Shown: positions 1 through 9,534, counted from the first letter of the stretch. The stretch is DNA of 64,000 bases from Stenotrophomonas maltophilia (GCF_039555535.1 NZ_CP154630.1:1997001-2061000), one strand, 5' to 3'. Numbers and translations are program-made. The notes: generated from the letters alone by a model not told the origin.

Positions 1-2818
1 GCCCCGCCAGTTGTGCGGCATCCAGGCAGCCACGGCTGCGCAGCTGCGTGCGCAGGAACGAGATCGGATGGCGGCCGAGGGTGGTGCCGGTGCTGCGGTA
101 ATCGGCCTGCATGTCGTCCCATGCGCTGGGCAGCGGCAACGGCACGCGGGCCTCGGCGGTGGCACGCGCCTGGTCGAACAAGGGCAACCGGTTCTCCACG
201 CCGGAGATATCCCAGCGTGCGCGATGGCGATGGCCGCTGAGCCCACGCAGCGCACCGGCATCGGCCAGCAGGCCCTGGTGGCGGCGGTCCAGGGCGGTGC
301 GCTGGCACAGGTCGCCGACGTCCTCGAACGGCCGCCGCGCGCGCTCGCGCATGATGGCCTGCACGGCCGCTTCGTTGCAGCCGTCGATCAGGCGCAGGCC
401 GAGCCGGATCGACGCCGCGCCCTTGCTGAAATCCAGGGTGCAGTCCCAGTCGCTGTGGCGCACGTCCACCGGCAGCACGCGGATGCCATGGCGGCGTGCG
501 TCCTGCAGCAGTTGATCGGGGCTGTAGAACCCCAACGGCTGGCTGTTGATCAGGCTGGCGGTGAACGCGGCCGGGTGGTGGCACTTCAGCCAACAGCTGG
601 CATAGGTGAGCAGGGCGAAGCTGGCGGCGTGGCTTTCCGGGAAACCGTAATCGCCGAAGCCCTTGATCTGCTCGAACAGGTGCTCGCCATACTCGCGGCT
701 GAAGCCGTTCTTCAGCATGCCGGACAGCAGCTTCTCGCGATGCGGTTCCAGCCCGCCACGGCGTTTCCAGGCCGCCATCGAGCGGCGCAGCGCATCGGCC
801 TGGCCTGGTGTGTAATCGGCAGCCACCACCGCCAGCTGCATTACCTGTTCCTGGAACAGCGGCACGCCCAACGTGCGTGCGAACACGCGTTCCAGCCGTG
901 ATGGATAGAGCGGATTATCCGGATCGTTCAGCGCATCCGGGCCTTGCTCGCGCAGGATCCTTCGCCGCTCCAGATAGGGGTGCACCATGTCACCCTGGAT
1001 CGGGCCGGGACGCACGATCGCCACTTCGATCACCAGGTCATAGAACTCGCGTGGCTGCAGGCGTGGCAACATGGCCATCTGCGCGCGCGACTCGATCTGG
1101 AATACGCCGATGGTGTCGGCGGCGCAGATCATGTCGTAGGTCGGACCGTCTTCATCGGGGATCGCATCCATGCGTCCTTCGTGCAGGCCGTGCTGCTTGA
1201 GCATCGCCAGGCACTTGCGGATGGCGGTGAGCATGCCCAGTGCCAGGCAGTCGACCTTCATCAGGCCGGTGGCATCCAGGTCGTCCTTGTCCCACTGGAT
1301 GACGGTGCGATCGGCCATCGCCGCGTTCTCCACCGGTACCAGCGTCGACAGCGGATGTTCGGAGATCACGAAACCACCCGGGTGCTGCGACAGGTGGCGC
1401 GGGAAGTCGATCAGTTCGGCAGTCAGTGCCAGCAGTCGCCGCATCAGCGGTGTGTCCGGATCGAAGCCGCGCTCGCGCAGGGTCTCCGGCAGCGGTACAT
1501 GACCGCCCCAATGGTCCATCGCCGCCCCCAGTTCGTTGACCTGGTCCATCGGCAGGCCGAGTGCGCGGGCGACGTCGCGGATCGCGCTGCGGCCACGGTA
1601 ACTGATCGCCACTGCGGTCAGCGCAGCACGTTCGCGGCCATAGCGCTTGAACACGTACTGCAGCACCTCTTCGCGGCGCTCGTGCTCGAAGTCGATGTCG
1701 ATATCCGGCGGCTCGTCGCGCTCGGCGGAGATGAAGCGTTCGAACAGCAGGTTGCTGCGCGCAGGATCGATCTCGGTCACGCCCAGCACGAAGCACACCG
1801 CCGAGTTGGCCGCCGAGCCACGCCCTTGGCAGAGGATGTCCTGGCTGCGGGCGAAGCGCACGATGTCATGCACGGTAAGGAAGTAGGAGGCGTAGTTTTT
1901 CTCCCGGATCAACGCCAGCTCATGTTCGATCTGCTTGCGCTGTGCGTCCTTGATGCCTTCTGGCCAACGCCAGGGAATCTTTTCTTCGACCAGCTCGCGC
2001 AGCCAGCTGTCCGGGTCATGCCCCTCCGGCACCAGTTCGCGCGGGTAGGTGTACTGCAGCTGCTCCAGGGTGAAGTGGCAGCGTTCTGCGATGCGCAGGG
2101 TCTCGGCCAGCAGTTCGGGCGGGTACAACTGGGCCAGTGCGCTGCGCGGGCGCAGGTGGCGCTCGCCGTTGGGAAACAGGCGCCAGCCGGCTTCGGCCAC
2201 GCTGCAGCGATGGCGGATCGCGGTCAGCGTGTCCTGCAGGGCGCGGCGGCGTCGCACGTGCATGTGCACATCGCCACTGGCGACCAGCGGCAGGTGATGG
2301 CGTTCGCCGAAGGCCTGCAGCTGCTGCAGGCGGCGTGCGTCGTCGTGTTCGTGGTGCAGTTCCACCGCCAGCCACAGTCGATCATTGAAGCCGGCGCGCA
2401 GCAGTTCCAGATCGGTGGCGGCCGGTTGCCGGTCCAGCCACAGGCACAGCAGGCCGTCGGGCAGGCCGAGCAGGTCCTCGCGCAGGCAACGGTACTCGCC
2501 CTTGGCCGCGCGCCGCCGGCAGGTAGTGATCAACTGGCACAGCCCGGCATAGGCGGCCTGGTCGGTGCACAGCAGGGCCAGCTTGGGTCCGTCCTCGACC
2601 TGGAATTCGGCACCGACGATCAGCGCCACGCCATGCGCCTTCGCCGCCTGCCAGGCACGCACGATGCCGGCCAGCGAGCATTCGTCGGTGATCGCCAACG
2701 CGCGGTAGCCCTGGCCGGCGGCGCGCGCGAACAGCTCTTCGGCGATCGAAGCACCACGCTGGAAACTGAAGGCTGACAGGCAGTGCAGTTCGGCGTAGCC
2801 GGGCAGTTCGCTGTGCAT
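1..2818 (-). CDS. dnaE2: Error-prone DNA polymerase DnaE2/ImuC (partial, 3' end off the left edge)
   Basis: C-family replicative-type polymerase that carries out translesion synthesis in the SOS-induced ImuA-ImuB-DnaE2 mutasome. The frame opens with an ATG six bases after the imuB stop and runs off the left edge, so about 939 codons are visible. The protein begins [19 protein letters not shown], a PHP-domain start. It carries the palm motif [15 protein letters not shown] near residue 370, which supplies the catalytic aspartates, and finger-region sequence such as [18 protein letters not shown] and QEQVMQLAV. The sequence diverges from replicative DnaE1 and the gene is linked to imuA-imuB, which supports DnaE2 rather than the essential polymerase. 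The long plus-strand frames opposite it are antisense shadows. Confidence 0.96.
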   Translation of the reverse strand, partial: MHSELPGYAELHCLSAFSFQRGASIAEELFARAAGQGYRALAITDECSLAGIVRAWQAAKAHGVALIVGAEFQVEDGPKLALLCTDQAAYAGLCQLITTCRRRAAKGEYRCLREDLLGLPDGLLCLWLDRQPAATDLELLRAGFNDRLWLAVELHHEHDDARRLQQLQAFGERHHLPLVASGDVHMHVRRRRALQDTLTAIRHRCSVAEAGWRLFPNGERHLRPRSALAQLYPPELLAETLRIAERCHFTLEQLQYTYPRELVPEGHDPDSWLRELVEEKIPWRWPEGIKDAQRKQIEHELALIREKNYASYFLTVHDIVRFARSQDILCQGRGSAANSAVCFVLGVTEIDPARSNLLFERFISAERDEPPDIDIDFEHERREEVLQYVFKRYGRERAALTAVAISYRGRSAIRDVARALGLPMDQVNELGAAMDHWGGHVPLPETLRERGFDPDTPLMRRLLALTAELIDFPRHLSQHPGGFVISEHPLSTLVPVENAAMADRTVIQWDKDDLDATGLMKVDCLALGMLTAIRKCLAMLKQHGLHEGRMDAIPDEDGPTYDMICAADTIGVFQIESRAQMAMLPRLQPREFYDLVIEVAIVRPGPIQGDMVHPYLERRRILREQGPDALNDPDNPLYPSRLERVFARTLGVPLFQEQVMQLAVVAADYTPGQADALRRSMAAWKRRGGLEPHREKLLSGMLKNGFSREYGEHLFEQIKGFGDYGFPESHAASFALLTYASCWLKCHHPAAFTASLINSQPLGFYSPDQLLQDARRHGIRVLPVDVRHSDWDCTLDFSKGAASIRLGLRLIDGCNEAAVQAIMRERARRPFEDVGDLCQRTALDRRHQGLLADAGALRGLSGHRHRARWDISGVENRLPLFDQARATAEARVPLPLPSAWDDMQADYRSTGTTLGRHPISFLRTQLRSRGCLDAAQLAG

Positions 2819-2824
2819 GGCGGC

Positions 2825-4234
2825 TCAGCCGAACCAGCCGTGCAGCATCCACGGCGCATGCGGGTCATTGCGTGTGCGGAACGCCCAGCCGCGCTGGCCG
2901 TGTGCGGTTTCCACCACGTAGTAATCGCGGCGCGCGTCGGCCTGGTCCCACCAGCCCGATTCGATCCGCTCCGGCCCGGCGATGATGCGCAGGCGCGGAT
3001 CACGCAGTGGTTGCGGGGTGTCCAGCAGCCAGCCTGGGCGCAGTGGCCAGTAAGCGGGCGGTTTGGTCGGGGGCTGGATACCACTGGCGCGTTCAGGGCG
3101 ATGGTCGGCCTGTACCGCCAGCGGCTGCACGGCGTCATCGCCCAGCCGTGCGCGCAGGCGCTCACGCAGCTGGCTCCAGGGCATGGCCTGCGCCGGCCGG
3201 GTATCGAACAGGTCGCGTGCGGCGGGCACGAACGGCGGCAGCTGCTCGGCCTGCAGGCGCAGTGCGCGGCTGCCAGCGGGCAGGGCGAAGGCCTCCATGC
3301 GATTGCGCGCGATCTCGAACAGCAGTGTGGGATCGCGTTCGGGTGCCAGCAGGCCGATGGTCAGCACGCTGGCCGGCAGCAGGTCATGCTCGAAATGCAG
3401 GTCGAAGCGTTGCACGCCGCCATCGCGCGAGCACAGGAAGGCGGCCAGGTCCAGCAGCAGGCGACGCAGCGGGAACAACAGGGCCTGGCTGGATTCGATC
3501 TCGTATTCGAATTCGATGCGCGCATCGAACCGGTCCGGTGGCTGGTAGTAGCGCAGTGGCGCGGTGGGCAGCCCACGCAATGCATCCAGCTGCTGCAGTA
3601 CCTCGGGGGCGAAGCGCCGGGCCAGGCTGTCGCGCGGCAGTTCGAGCACCGCACCCAGCGTGCGCAGTCCGGAGCGGCCCAGTACGGTCACCGCTTCGCT
3701 GGGCAGGCCGCAGCGCGGCAACGGCAGTTGTGCCAGCGCCGCCGGCAGCTGCTGCGCATCGATGCCGAGGCCATCGTGGACGTTGGCCAGCACGCGCGCG
3801 GCATGTGGGGTAGGTGCGGCCACCAGACGGTGACGGAAGCCAAGTTCGTGCAGTTCGTTGCGAAGCCGCTGCTGGATCGTCAGCCAGTCGCCGAACAGGG
3901 CGCGGCTGGCGCCGATCTCCAGCACCAGCGCATGCGGGAAATCGAGGCTGACCTGCGAGCTGTAAGCGTAGGCCCAGCTGGCCAGCAGCTGTCGGGTGTG
4001 CTGTTCGGCGTTGGGGTCGTAATCGTGCAGATGCAGGTCCTGCACCAGCACCTGCGCGGCCGACAGCAGCATGCCCGGGCGCAGCCCCGCTGCGCGGGCG
4101 GCCGGGCTGACCGCACGCAGCACGCGACGCTGTGCCGGCCCCTGCAGCAGCACCAGTGGCCGCTGCGGGTCCGGCTGCAGGCGCAGCACGCTGTCCAGCG
4201 CCAGCTGCGGCAACAACAGGCAGGCCCAGTGCAT
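2825..4234 (-). CDS. imuB: ImuB, inactive Y-family polymerase-like mutasome subunit
   Basis: A 469-residue DinB/Y-family fold protein that in known systems links DnaE2 and ImuA to the beta clamp without polymerising DNA itself. The N-terminus reads WACLLLPQLALDSVLR where active Y-family enzymes carry the DxDxFFAxVE metal-binding motif, so the catalytic carboxylates are missing, as is normal for ImuB. The palm-thumb region includes PHALVLEIGASRALFGDW and the little-finger part runs to about residue 360, followed by a C-terminal tail ending HAPWMLHGWFG. It lies 9 bases after imuA and 6 bases before dnaE2 on the same strand, so the three genes form one transcription unit. Confidence 0.95.
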   Translation of the reverse strand: MHWACLLLPQLALDSVLRLQPDPQRPLVLLQGPAQRRVLRAVSPAARAAGLRPGMLLSAAQVLVQDLHLHDYDPNAEQHTRQLLASWAYAYSSQVSLDFPHALVLEIGASRALFGDWLTIQQRLRNELHELGFRHRLVAAPTPHAARVLANVHDGLGIDAQQLPAALAQLPLPRCGLPSEAVTVLGRSGLRTLGAVLELPRDSLARRFAPEVLQQLDALRGLPTAPLRYYQPPDRFDARIEFEYEIESSQALLFPLRRLLLDLAAFLCSRDGGVQRFDLHFEHDLLPASVLTIGLLAPERDPTLLFEIARNRMEAFALPAGSRALRLQAEQLPPFVPAARDLFDTRPAQAMPWSQLRERLRARLGDDAVQPLAVQADHRPERASGIQPPTKPPAYWPLRPGWLLDTPQPLRDPRLRIIAGPERIESGWWDQADARRDYYVVETAHGQRGWAFRTRNDPHAPWMLHGWFG

Positions 4235-4243
4235 GGCGCGACC

Positions 4244-4858
4244 TCAGTGGACGATGGCCAGCGGCAACGGCTGCGCCGGCGGCAGACCGCCTCGGCACTT
4301 CAGCACCCGCACCTGGCCGTGGTCGAGCTGCAGGCGCAGGCTGGCCGGAGAGGGGTTGCGCGCCGCCTGCGCCTCGCGGAACACGAAGCCCAGGCACTGG
4401 CCGCTGTCGGCGGCCACCTGCAGGCGGCGCAGGGCGCGGTCGTCGGCCTGGTGTGGCCAGCACAGCACCGCCGCGCAGGCGGCAGAGCGCAGGCACTGCT
4501 CGGCGGCCCAGAGCGCTTGTTTCGGTGCGGCGTGGATGATCTGCAGCTGGGCCAGGTCCAGCCCGGCTGCCGCCCAGGCCGGGGCATGCGGGCGATAGGG
4601 CGGGGCGACCAGCACGATCGGGCGGTCGCGCTGGCTCAGCTTCGCCAGTGCGGGCCAGACCAGGGCCAGCTCGCCCACCCCGGGCGCGCCCTGCAGTACC
4701 TCGCACAGCCCGCTGGCCGGCCAGCCGCCGCCGGGCAGGCGCGCGTCCAGTGCCGGGTGGCCGCTGGCCAGGTGGTCGCTGGCCGGCCCCTGGCGGGCCG
4801 GGCCGCGCCACAGCTGGCGGCCGTCAAGCAGCCGGTCGAGGGCGACGACGGCACCCAT
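4244..4858 (-). CDS. imuA: ImuA, RecA-like mutasome subunit
   Basis: A 204-residue ImuA (SulA/RecA-related) protein, first gene of the SOS mutagenesis cassette. It contains the family signature GHPALDARLPGGGWPASG followed by GVGELALVWPAL, corresponding to the degenerate RecA core; no full Walker A is visible. In other bacteria ImuA interacts with RecA, ImuB and DnaE2. The ATG follows GGAGG with about eight bases of spacing. The start also overlaps the stop of a 22-codon upstream frame (TGATG). A LexA-like box lies about 130 bases upstream. No lexA2 gene accompanies this cassette, unlike some pseudomonads. Confidence 0.93.
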   Translation of the reverse strand: MGAVVALDRLLDGRQLWRGPARQGPASDHLASGHPALDARLPGGGWPASGLCEVLQGAPGVGELALVWPALAKLSQRDRPIVLVAPPYRPHAPAWAAAGLDLAQLQIIHAAPKQALWAAEQCLRSAACAAVLCWPHQADDRALRRLQVAADSGQCLGFVFREAQAARNPSPASLRLQLDHGQVRVLKCRGGLPPAQPLPLAIVH

Positions 4859-4926
4859 CAGCCGGCCCTCCAGGGGAGGCGCCGGGCGGGCTGGAAACGG
4901 CAGGAACGGGCGGAGACGGCGGGCAT
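4858..4926 (-). other. Possible 22-codon upstream ORF coupled to imuA
   Basis: Between the LexA-like box and imuA, the minus strand carries an ATG-initiated frame of 22 codons (begins MPAVSARSCRFQPARR). Its TGA stop overlaps the imuA ATG as TGATG. Such overlap can couple translation, but the frame may be chance in high-GC DNA and no strong ribosome-binding site is seen before its ATG. Confidence 0.25.
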
Positions 4927-4985
4927 GGCGCGAGTATCGACGGGCCGGTATCAGGGGCTGAGACCAGACATGCTACTCGCCTTGT

Positions 4986-5000
4986 GAGTAAAATTACTAA
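4986..5000 (-). promoter_or_regulatory. Candidate LexA box of the mutasome operon
   Basis: Read on the minus strand the site is TTAGTAATTTTACTC, that is TTAG-N6-TACTC. It differs from the Xanthomonadaceae LexA consensus TTAGN6TACTA only at the last base. It lies in a locally AT-rich patch about 130 bases upstream of imuA, suitable for SOS control of imuA-imuB-dnaE2. No second copy is evident nearby. Confidence 0.65.
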
Positions 5001-5036
5001 TGAAATCGGAGGGTCCGGTTTCAGGTTGCTGAAGGG

Positions 5037-5069
5037 TAAAAAGGAGTGCCGACCAAGGTCGGCACCCAC
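5037..5069 (-). terminator. REP hairpin acting as terminator of the cyclase gene
   Basis: A 9-bp stem (GTGCCGACC, loop AA, GGTCGGCAC at 5046-5065) is followed on the minus strand by TCCTTTTT. It sits ten bases beyond the stop of the cyclase gene, so this SMAG-type repeat looks like a working intrinsic terminator. Confidence 0.6.
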
Positions 5070-5078
5070 AGTTCCCGG

Positions 5079-6086
5079 TTACGGGCGCACTGGCAATGCC
5101 ACCGGTCGCAGCGGTGCGGCATCGCCGCCGCGGATCTTCAGCGGGCCGCCGATGAAGGCGAACTCGTAGACCTTGTCGCGGGCCAGTTCGTCCAGCGCCA
5201 CCAGCTCGATGATCGGCGCGCCCTGCTGGGCCAGCAGGTAGGTGTGCAGCGGCACGTAGTCGTCGGACACCTCCGAGGGGAAGGTCTCGAAGCTGAGGTT
5301 GTCGGCACCGACGATCATCGCGCCGCTGTCCTCGACCAGGAAGCGCGCCGCGTCCAGGCCCATGCCCGGCGGGTTGGCCATGTACGCCTTGGGCTGTTCG
5401 AACAGGCGCATGCGGCCGGTGCGGATCAGCACCACGTCGCCCTGCTGCAGTTTCACCTTCTGGCGTGCCAGCGCATCCTTCAGGTCCTGGCGGGTGACGC
5501 GGTAGCTGTCCGGCAGCATGTCCACGCCCTTGGCGGCGGCCACGTCGATCAGCACGCCCCGCGCGATCAGCGGCGGGAATTTCTCGATGCCGGTGACATT
5601 CCAGCCACGGTCGCCAAGATGCTTGTCGGCCTCGAAGCCGTTCCAGATCTTCCCGTGGATGCCGAAATGGTTCAGCGCATCGATGTGGGTACCGGTGTGG
5701 CTGTACATCGAGAACGCGGTGCCGGTGTAGCTGCGGGTGAGGTTCATGGTCTCGCCCACGCCCATCGGGTCGTCCATCACCGTGCCGCGCGGGGTGTGGG
5801 TCATCCAGAACTGGTAGTGCGGGTCGCCGGCATCCTGCCAGCTGGGCATGCCGACGTAGTACTCGGTGGCCAGGTCATAGGCCTTGCCGCCGCTGACCCG
5901 CGACAGGATCGCCGCGCGCGAGGCCTCGGTGATCAGGTTGAGGCGGCCGATCTCGTCCTTCGGCCCCCAGGGGCTGGTGCCGACCTGCTGGCCGGAGGGA
6001 ACGCGTTCGTGCGCGGACACGGTGGTGGACGCGGCGGCGCCGGCCAGCAGCAGGGCCAGCGCGGTGGCCAGGATGCGTGGGGTCAT
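5079..6086 (-). CDS. Secreted cyclase-family hydrolase (kynurenine formamidase-like)
   Basis: A 335-residue member of the cyclase superfamily, metal-dependent hydrolases related to kynurenine formamidase. The start MTPRILATALALLLAGAAA gives a clear Sec signal peptide and has AAGGAGA in front of it; an upstream in-frame extension is not needed. The metal-binding signature HxGTHxD is present as HTGTHIDALNHFG, and a later YLLAQQGAPIIELVALDEL segment matches the family C-terminus. The natural substrate is unknown; the periplasmic location argues against a role in cytosolic tryptophan catabolism. It follows a DsbA-like gene by 35 bases and a LysR gene before that, all on the minus strand, so it may be part of a small LysR-controlled unit. 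Confidence 0.82.
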   Translation of the reverse strand: MTPRILATALALLLAGAAASTTVSAHERVPSGQQVGTSPWGPKDEIGRLNLITEASRAAILSRVSGGKAYDLATEYYVGMPSWQDAGDPHYQFWMTHTPRGTVMDDPMGVGETMNLTRSYTGTAFSMYSHTGTHIDALNHFGIHGKIWNGFEADKHLGDRGWNVTGIEKFPPLIARGVLIDVAAAKGVDMLPDSYRVTRQDLKDALARQKVKLQQGDVVLIRTGRMRLFEQPKAYMANPPGMGLDAARFLVEDSGAMIVGADNLSFETFPSEVSDDYVPLHTYLLAQQGAPIIELVALDELARDKVYEFAFIGGPLKIRGGDAAPLRPVALPVRP

Positions 6087-6121
6087 GGGAAGTCTCCTTG
6101 CAGGGTGGGGGAGGGTGCGGC

Positions 6122-6772
6122 TCAGGCCGCGACCAGGGGCGCCAGGGCCTGGCGCAGGTGTGGCAGCGGCAGGGTCTGCAGGCGCAGGCCGTTGCCGCCG
6201 ATCACGGTGGGTATGGAACGGATGCCAAGGGCAGCGGCTTCGGCACGATCGTCCTGCACACGCTGGCACACTGCGTCGCTATGCATGTGGTCAGCGAACG
6301 CGCCACGTGGGTGGCCCAGCGATTCGGCGATATCCAGCAGTACTTCGGCATCACCGATGTTGCGGTGCTGGTGCAGGTGCGCCCACTGCACGGCATCGAA
6401 CATCGCGCCATGGGCGTTGTTGCCGCCCATCAATCCGGCGGCCTGGCAGGCCAGTGCGCCGAGCCAGCCGGAGGGATATTCGAAATCCTGTGCGCGCATG
6501 CCTTCGATATCGATGCGCGCGGTGTCTTCATGCGCGGCGCAGTCGGTCCAGTGGCGCAGGATGATCGCCTTGGCGCGCTCCATCGAGCCGAACACCTCCA
6601 CCATCTGCGCGCGCGAGTCCTGCAGCACGAAGCTGCGGTGGCGCACCTGGATGCCGAGTTCGGCCGAGACCTGCTGCAGGCGCGGGGCCAACACGAAGCA
6701 CCAGCCGCAGACCACGTCGTGGAAGAAATCGACCACCGGCACGGCGGTGGTGGGGGACGGAACGGAAGACAT
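6122..6772 (-). CDS. DsbA-like thioredoxin-fold oxidoreductase
   Basis: A 216-residue cytosolic protein of the DsbA/FrnE/HCCA-isomerase family. The redox motif CGWC is at residues 22-25 in VVDFFHDVVCGWCFVLAPRL, followed by the inserted helical domain and the cis-proline segment IRSIPTVIGGNG. No signal peptide is present, so it probably acts as a cytosolic disulfide oxidoreductase or on glutathione-type adducts rather than in periplasmic folding. It lies 92 bases downstream of a LysR gene and 35 bases upstream of the cyclase gene on the same strand. Confidence 0.82.
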   Translation of the reverse strand: MSSVPSPTTAVPVVDFFHDVVCGWCFVLAPRLQQVSAELGIQVRHRSFVLQDSRAQMVEVFGSMERAKAIILRHWTDCAAHEDTARIDIEGMRAQDFEYPSGWLGALACQAAGLMGGNNAHGAMFDAVQWAHLHQHRNIGDAEVLLDIAESLGHPRGAFADHMHSDAVCQRVQDDRAEAAALGIRSIPTVIGGNGLRLQTLPLPHLRQALAPLVAA

Positions 6773-6864
6773 CTGCCTGCCATCGGTGAGAGGGGAGGCG
6801 GCAGAGTAGGCAGCGTGGCGTGGCTGAAACAGCGCGCCGCGGGCAGCTCAGTTTTCGCTGGCGG

Positions 6865-7770
6865 TTACGAATCCAGGCCGGCGCAGCCGGGCAGCTCGGC
6901 GTGCAGGAAATCGATGAAGGCACGCACCTTGGGCTGCAGGTGGCGCGAGGTGGGATAGACCGCATGCACGAAGCGCGGCGGATAGCGGTGGTCGGGCAGC
7001 ACCTGCTGCAGTTCGCCACGGGCCAGCGCCGGTGCCGCCAGGAACGAGGGCAGCGCGCCGATGCCCATGCCGGCCACCAGCAGGTCGCGCAGCAGCAGGC
7101 TGTTGTTGACGGTCACGCGCGCTGGCAGGGTGATCGTCACCTGGCCATCCGGGCCGAGCAGCGGCCAGCTGCCGGGTGAGTCGGACAGGCTGTAGGCCAG
7201 CACGCTGTGGACCTGCAGATCGTCCACTGCCTGTGGTGCAGGGTGCTGCTGCAGGTAGGACGGCGCCGCGCACAGCACCTGCTGCAGCGAGGCCAGGCGG
7301 CGTGCCACCAGCCGTGAATCATCCAGCTCGGCACGCAGCCGCAGCGATACATCGAAACCCTCACCGACCGCGTCGAGCAGGCGGTCTTCCATCACCAGGT
7401 CCAGCGACAGCTGCGGATGCTGCTGCAGGAAGCGTGGCAGCAGCGGCGACAGCGTGCTCAGCGCGAACGACTGCGGCGCATTGACGCGCAGGCGTCCGGC
7501 CACCTCGCCACGCTGCTCGGCGATGCCGCGTTCCAATGCGTCCAATTCGTCGAGCAGGCGGCAGCATTCGCGGTAATAGGCGTGGCCGGTCTCGGTCAGG
7601 CTCATGCGCCGCGTGGTCCGCTGCAGCAGCACCACGCCCAGGTGGGTTTCCAGCGTGCGCAGCTGTTTGCTCAGCCCGGCAGGCGACATGCCCAGGTCTT
7701 CGGCGGCGCGGGCCAGCCCGCCGCGTTCGACGATGCGGCGGAAGGCACGCATCAGGTTGAAGGAATCCAT
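6865..7770 (-). CDS. LysR-family transcriptional regulator
   Basis: A 301-residue LysR regulator. The N-terminal winged helix-turn-helix is evident in FRRIVERGGLARAAEDLGMSP followed by LSKQLRTLETHLGVVLLQRT, and the rest is the periplasmic-binding-protein-like effector domain of the CrgA type. I start it at MDSFNL because that is the family start; upstream in-frame sequence overlaps a REP remnant. It heads a minus-strand run with the DsbA-like and cyclase genes and is divergent from the fatty acid hydroxylase gene (175 bases apart), so either may be its target. Confidence 0.9.
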   Translation of the reverse strand: MDSFNLMRAFRRIVERGGLARAAEDLGMSPAGLSKQLRTLETHLGVVLLQRTTRRMSLTETGHAYYRECCRLLDELDALERGIAEQRGEVAGRLRVNAPQSFALSTLSPLLPRFLQQHPQLSLDLVMEDRLLDAVGEGFDVSLRLRAELDDSRLVARRLASLQQVLCAAPSYLQQHPAPQAVDDLQVHSVLAYSLSDSPGSWPLLGPDGQVTITLPARVTVNNSLLLRDLLVAGMGIGALPSFLAAPALARGELQQVLPDHRYPPRFVHAVYPTSRHLQPKVRAFIDFLHAELPGCAGLDS

Positions 7771-7800
7771 GCCGGCCCCGGGCGCGATGAGGGCGCCATT

Positions 7801-7858
7801 GTAGAGCCGCGCCATGCGTGATGTGGGAAACGCGGCGCCGACCAAGGTCGGCGTCTAC
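7801..7858. repeat. SMAG/REP palindromes
   Basis: A degenerate GTAGAGCCGCGCCATGC copy at 7801 (plus orientation) is followed by a minus-orientation copy at 7835-7858. The second has CGCCGACC/GGTCGGCG arms around AA and ends in CTAC. They occupy the gap between the LysR and hydroxylase genes. Confidence 0.7.
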
Positions 7859-7944
7859 CCGGTGCGCGCGGGTTGCGCCGTTTGTTCAAGCCAGCACCCC
7901 ATACGCGGCGCCAGCATGCAGGCCCCTCACTTTCCGGGTTGCCC

Positions 7945-8835
7945 ATGAAGCACTGGATGCTCCGCCTGTATGCCCCGTTGTTCCTGCTGGGTTTCATTGC
8001 CGCTGCCGTCGTCTGGGTCGGCCACTGCCACGGTGACCCGCTGTGGTTGCTGGCCTTGCTGGCGGTCGCCATCGCGGTCTCGTTCGCCGCCGAGCGTGCC
8101 TGGCCGTACGACCCCGCGTTCAACCACGACCACGGCGACAGCCTGCGTGACACCCTGCATGCGCTGGTCAACGAAGGCCTGAACCTGCTGTCGATCGCCG
8201 CGGTGCCGTTGCTTGCGGCGATCATTCCGTGGCAGTTGTGGCCGGTGCAGTGGCCATTCGCGTTGCAGGTGCTGCTGACCATCGTCTGCGCTGATCTCGG
8301 CATCACCTTGGTGCACTACGCCAGCCATCGCATTGGCTGGTTGTGGCGGCTGCATGCGGTGCATCACAGCGTCACCCGCATGTATGGCTTCAACGGCCTG
8401 ATGAAACACCCGCTGCACCAGGCGGCCGAAGCGGTGGGCGGCGTGCTGCCGCTGCTGCTGGTGGGCCTGCCGATGCCGGTGGCTGCGGTGCTGGCGTTCG
8501 CCATTGCCATCCAGCTGCTGCTGCAGCACTCCAACGTGGACATGCGCCCCGGCGTGCTGGGCCGGGTGATGGCCTGGGCGCCGCTGCACCGCTTCCACCA
8601 CATGCGTTACGGCACCGCGGGCGACGTCAACTTCGGCCTGTTCCTGACCGCCTGGGATCACCTGCTGGGGACCGCCTTCGATGCGCCGGGCTATCGGCTG
8701 CGTCAGCACGACCTCGGCATCGGCAGCCAGCCGGACTATCCGCGCGATTACCCCGGGCAGCTGCTGGCGCCGTTCCGAGAACTGCCACATGGCGAGGTGC
8801 CGGAGCTGCCCGAAGGCCTGCGCAGGCGCGAATGA
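7945..8835 (+). CDS. Fatty acid hydroxylase / sterol desaturase family membrane protein
   Basis: A 296-residue integral-membrane di-iron oxygenase. The three histidine clusters of the superfamily are present in order: HYASH, HAVHH and HRFHH, with further conserved histidines in FNGLMKHPLHQ. Hydrophobic segments cover about residues 7-50, 85-130 and 170-195. The start MKHWMLRLYAPLFLLGF is chosen because it begins the first membrane segment. The substrate (sterol, hopanoid, carotenoid or fatty acyl chain) cannot be told from sequence. It is convergent with the AraC gene downstream and divergent from the LysR gene. Confidence 0.88.
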   Translation: MKHWMLRLYAPLFLLGFIAAAVVWVGHCHGDPLWLLALLAVAIAVSFAAERAWPYDPAFNHDHGDSLRDTLHALVNEGLNLLSIAAVPLLAAIIPWQLWPVQWPFALQVLLTIVCADLGITLVHYASHRIGWLWRLHAVHHSVTRMYGFNGLMKHPLHQAAEAVGGVLPLLLVGLPMPVAAVLAFAIAIQLLLQHSNVDMRPGVLGRVMAWAPLHRFHHMRYGTAGDVNFGLFLTAWDHLLGTAFDAPGYRLRQHDLGIGSQPDYPRDYPGQLLAPFRELPHGEVPELPEGLRRRE

Positions 8836-8844
8836 TCGAACGTG

Positions 8845-9525
8845 TCAGGCCGCGTGAAGCTGCAGGCCCTGCAGCTGTGCGGCACCGATGCCGAACATGC
8901 GGCGCAGGCTGCGCGAGAGATGGGCCAGGTCGGCGAAGCCGGCGGCATGTGCACTGTCGGTCAGGCTGTGCCCCTGCAGGTGGTGCGCGAGCGCGGCACG
9001 CAAGCGTTGCCACAGCACCCAGCCGCGCAGGGTCACCGCCAGGTCAGACTGGAAACGCCGGTGCAGCTGGCTGGTCGACAGATGCGCCGCCTCGGCGATG
9101 TCGGCGGCCGGCACCGGGCCGGGCAGGTGCTGGGTGATACGGGCCAGCGCTGCCTGCACCCGCCGGTCCAATGGCTGCGCGCGGCTCAATCGCGGCAGCC
9201 AGTCCTGCAGTTCCATCGCAGTGTCGGGCAGCGCGTGCAGGTGCTGCTGGATCTGTTCGAGGTCGGCATGCGCCGGCTCAAGGAACACCGTGCAGCCCGC
9301 CTCCGGCGCCGACAGGATCGCGTGCGGCTGGAACGAAGGCAGCCACAGCCGCTGGCCCTGCTGGCGCACACCGTCGATTTCGACCCGCCAGGGAACATCC
9401 TCGCTCAACAGCAGCTGGTGGGCGTAGTGCGCATGTACATCGCTGTCACCGGCATGGCCCTGCAGCACGGCCACGTGAGCATCCAGCAGCAACGTGCCAT
9501 TCCAGGGCAGGGCAGGGGAGGACAT
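8845..9525 (-). CDS. AraC-family transcriptional regulator
   Basis: A 226-residue AraC regulator. The N-terminal half is a cupin-like sensor domain (HVAVLQGHAGDSDVHAHYAH) and the C-terminal half holds two helix-turn-helix motifs, the first in VPAADIAEAAHLSTSQLHRR and the second in SLTDSAHAAGFADLAHLSR. I start it at MSSPALPWNG. A longer in-frame start would read through a REP palindrome at 9535-9557 and add residues of repeat-encoded sequence. The target is not evident; the neighbours are a convergent hydroxylase gene and a VOC gene on the same strand. Confidence 0.87.
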   Translation of the reverse strand: MSSPALPWNGTLLLDAHVAVLQGHAGDSDVHAHYAHQLLLSEDVPWRVEIDGVRQQGQRLWLPSFQPHAILSAPEAGCTVFLEPAHADLEQIQQHLHALPDTAMELQDWLPRLSRAQPLDRRVQAALARITQHLPGPVPAADIAEAAHLSTSQLHRRFQSDLAVTLRGWVLWQRLRAALAHHLQGHSLTDSAHAAGFADLAHLSRSLRRMFGIGAAQLQGLQLHAA

Positions 9526-9534
9526 GGAGGGATT

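Noticed and set aside
944..4987. Long plus-strand frames (610 and 734 codons) covering dnaE2, imuB and imuA
   Set aside because: They are antisense to genes with clear family motifs, are rich in Gln/Ala/Arg as expected of complementary high-GC frames, and match no family.
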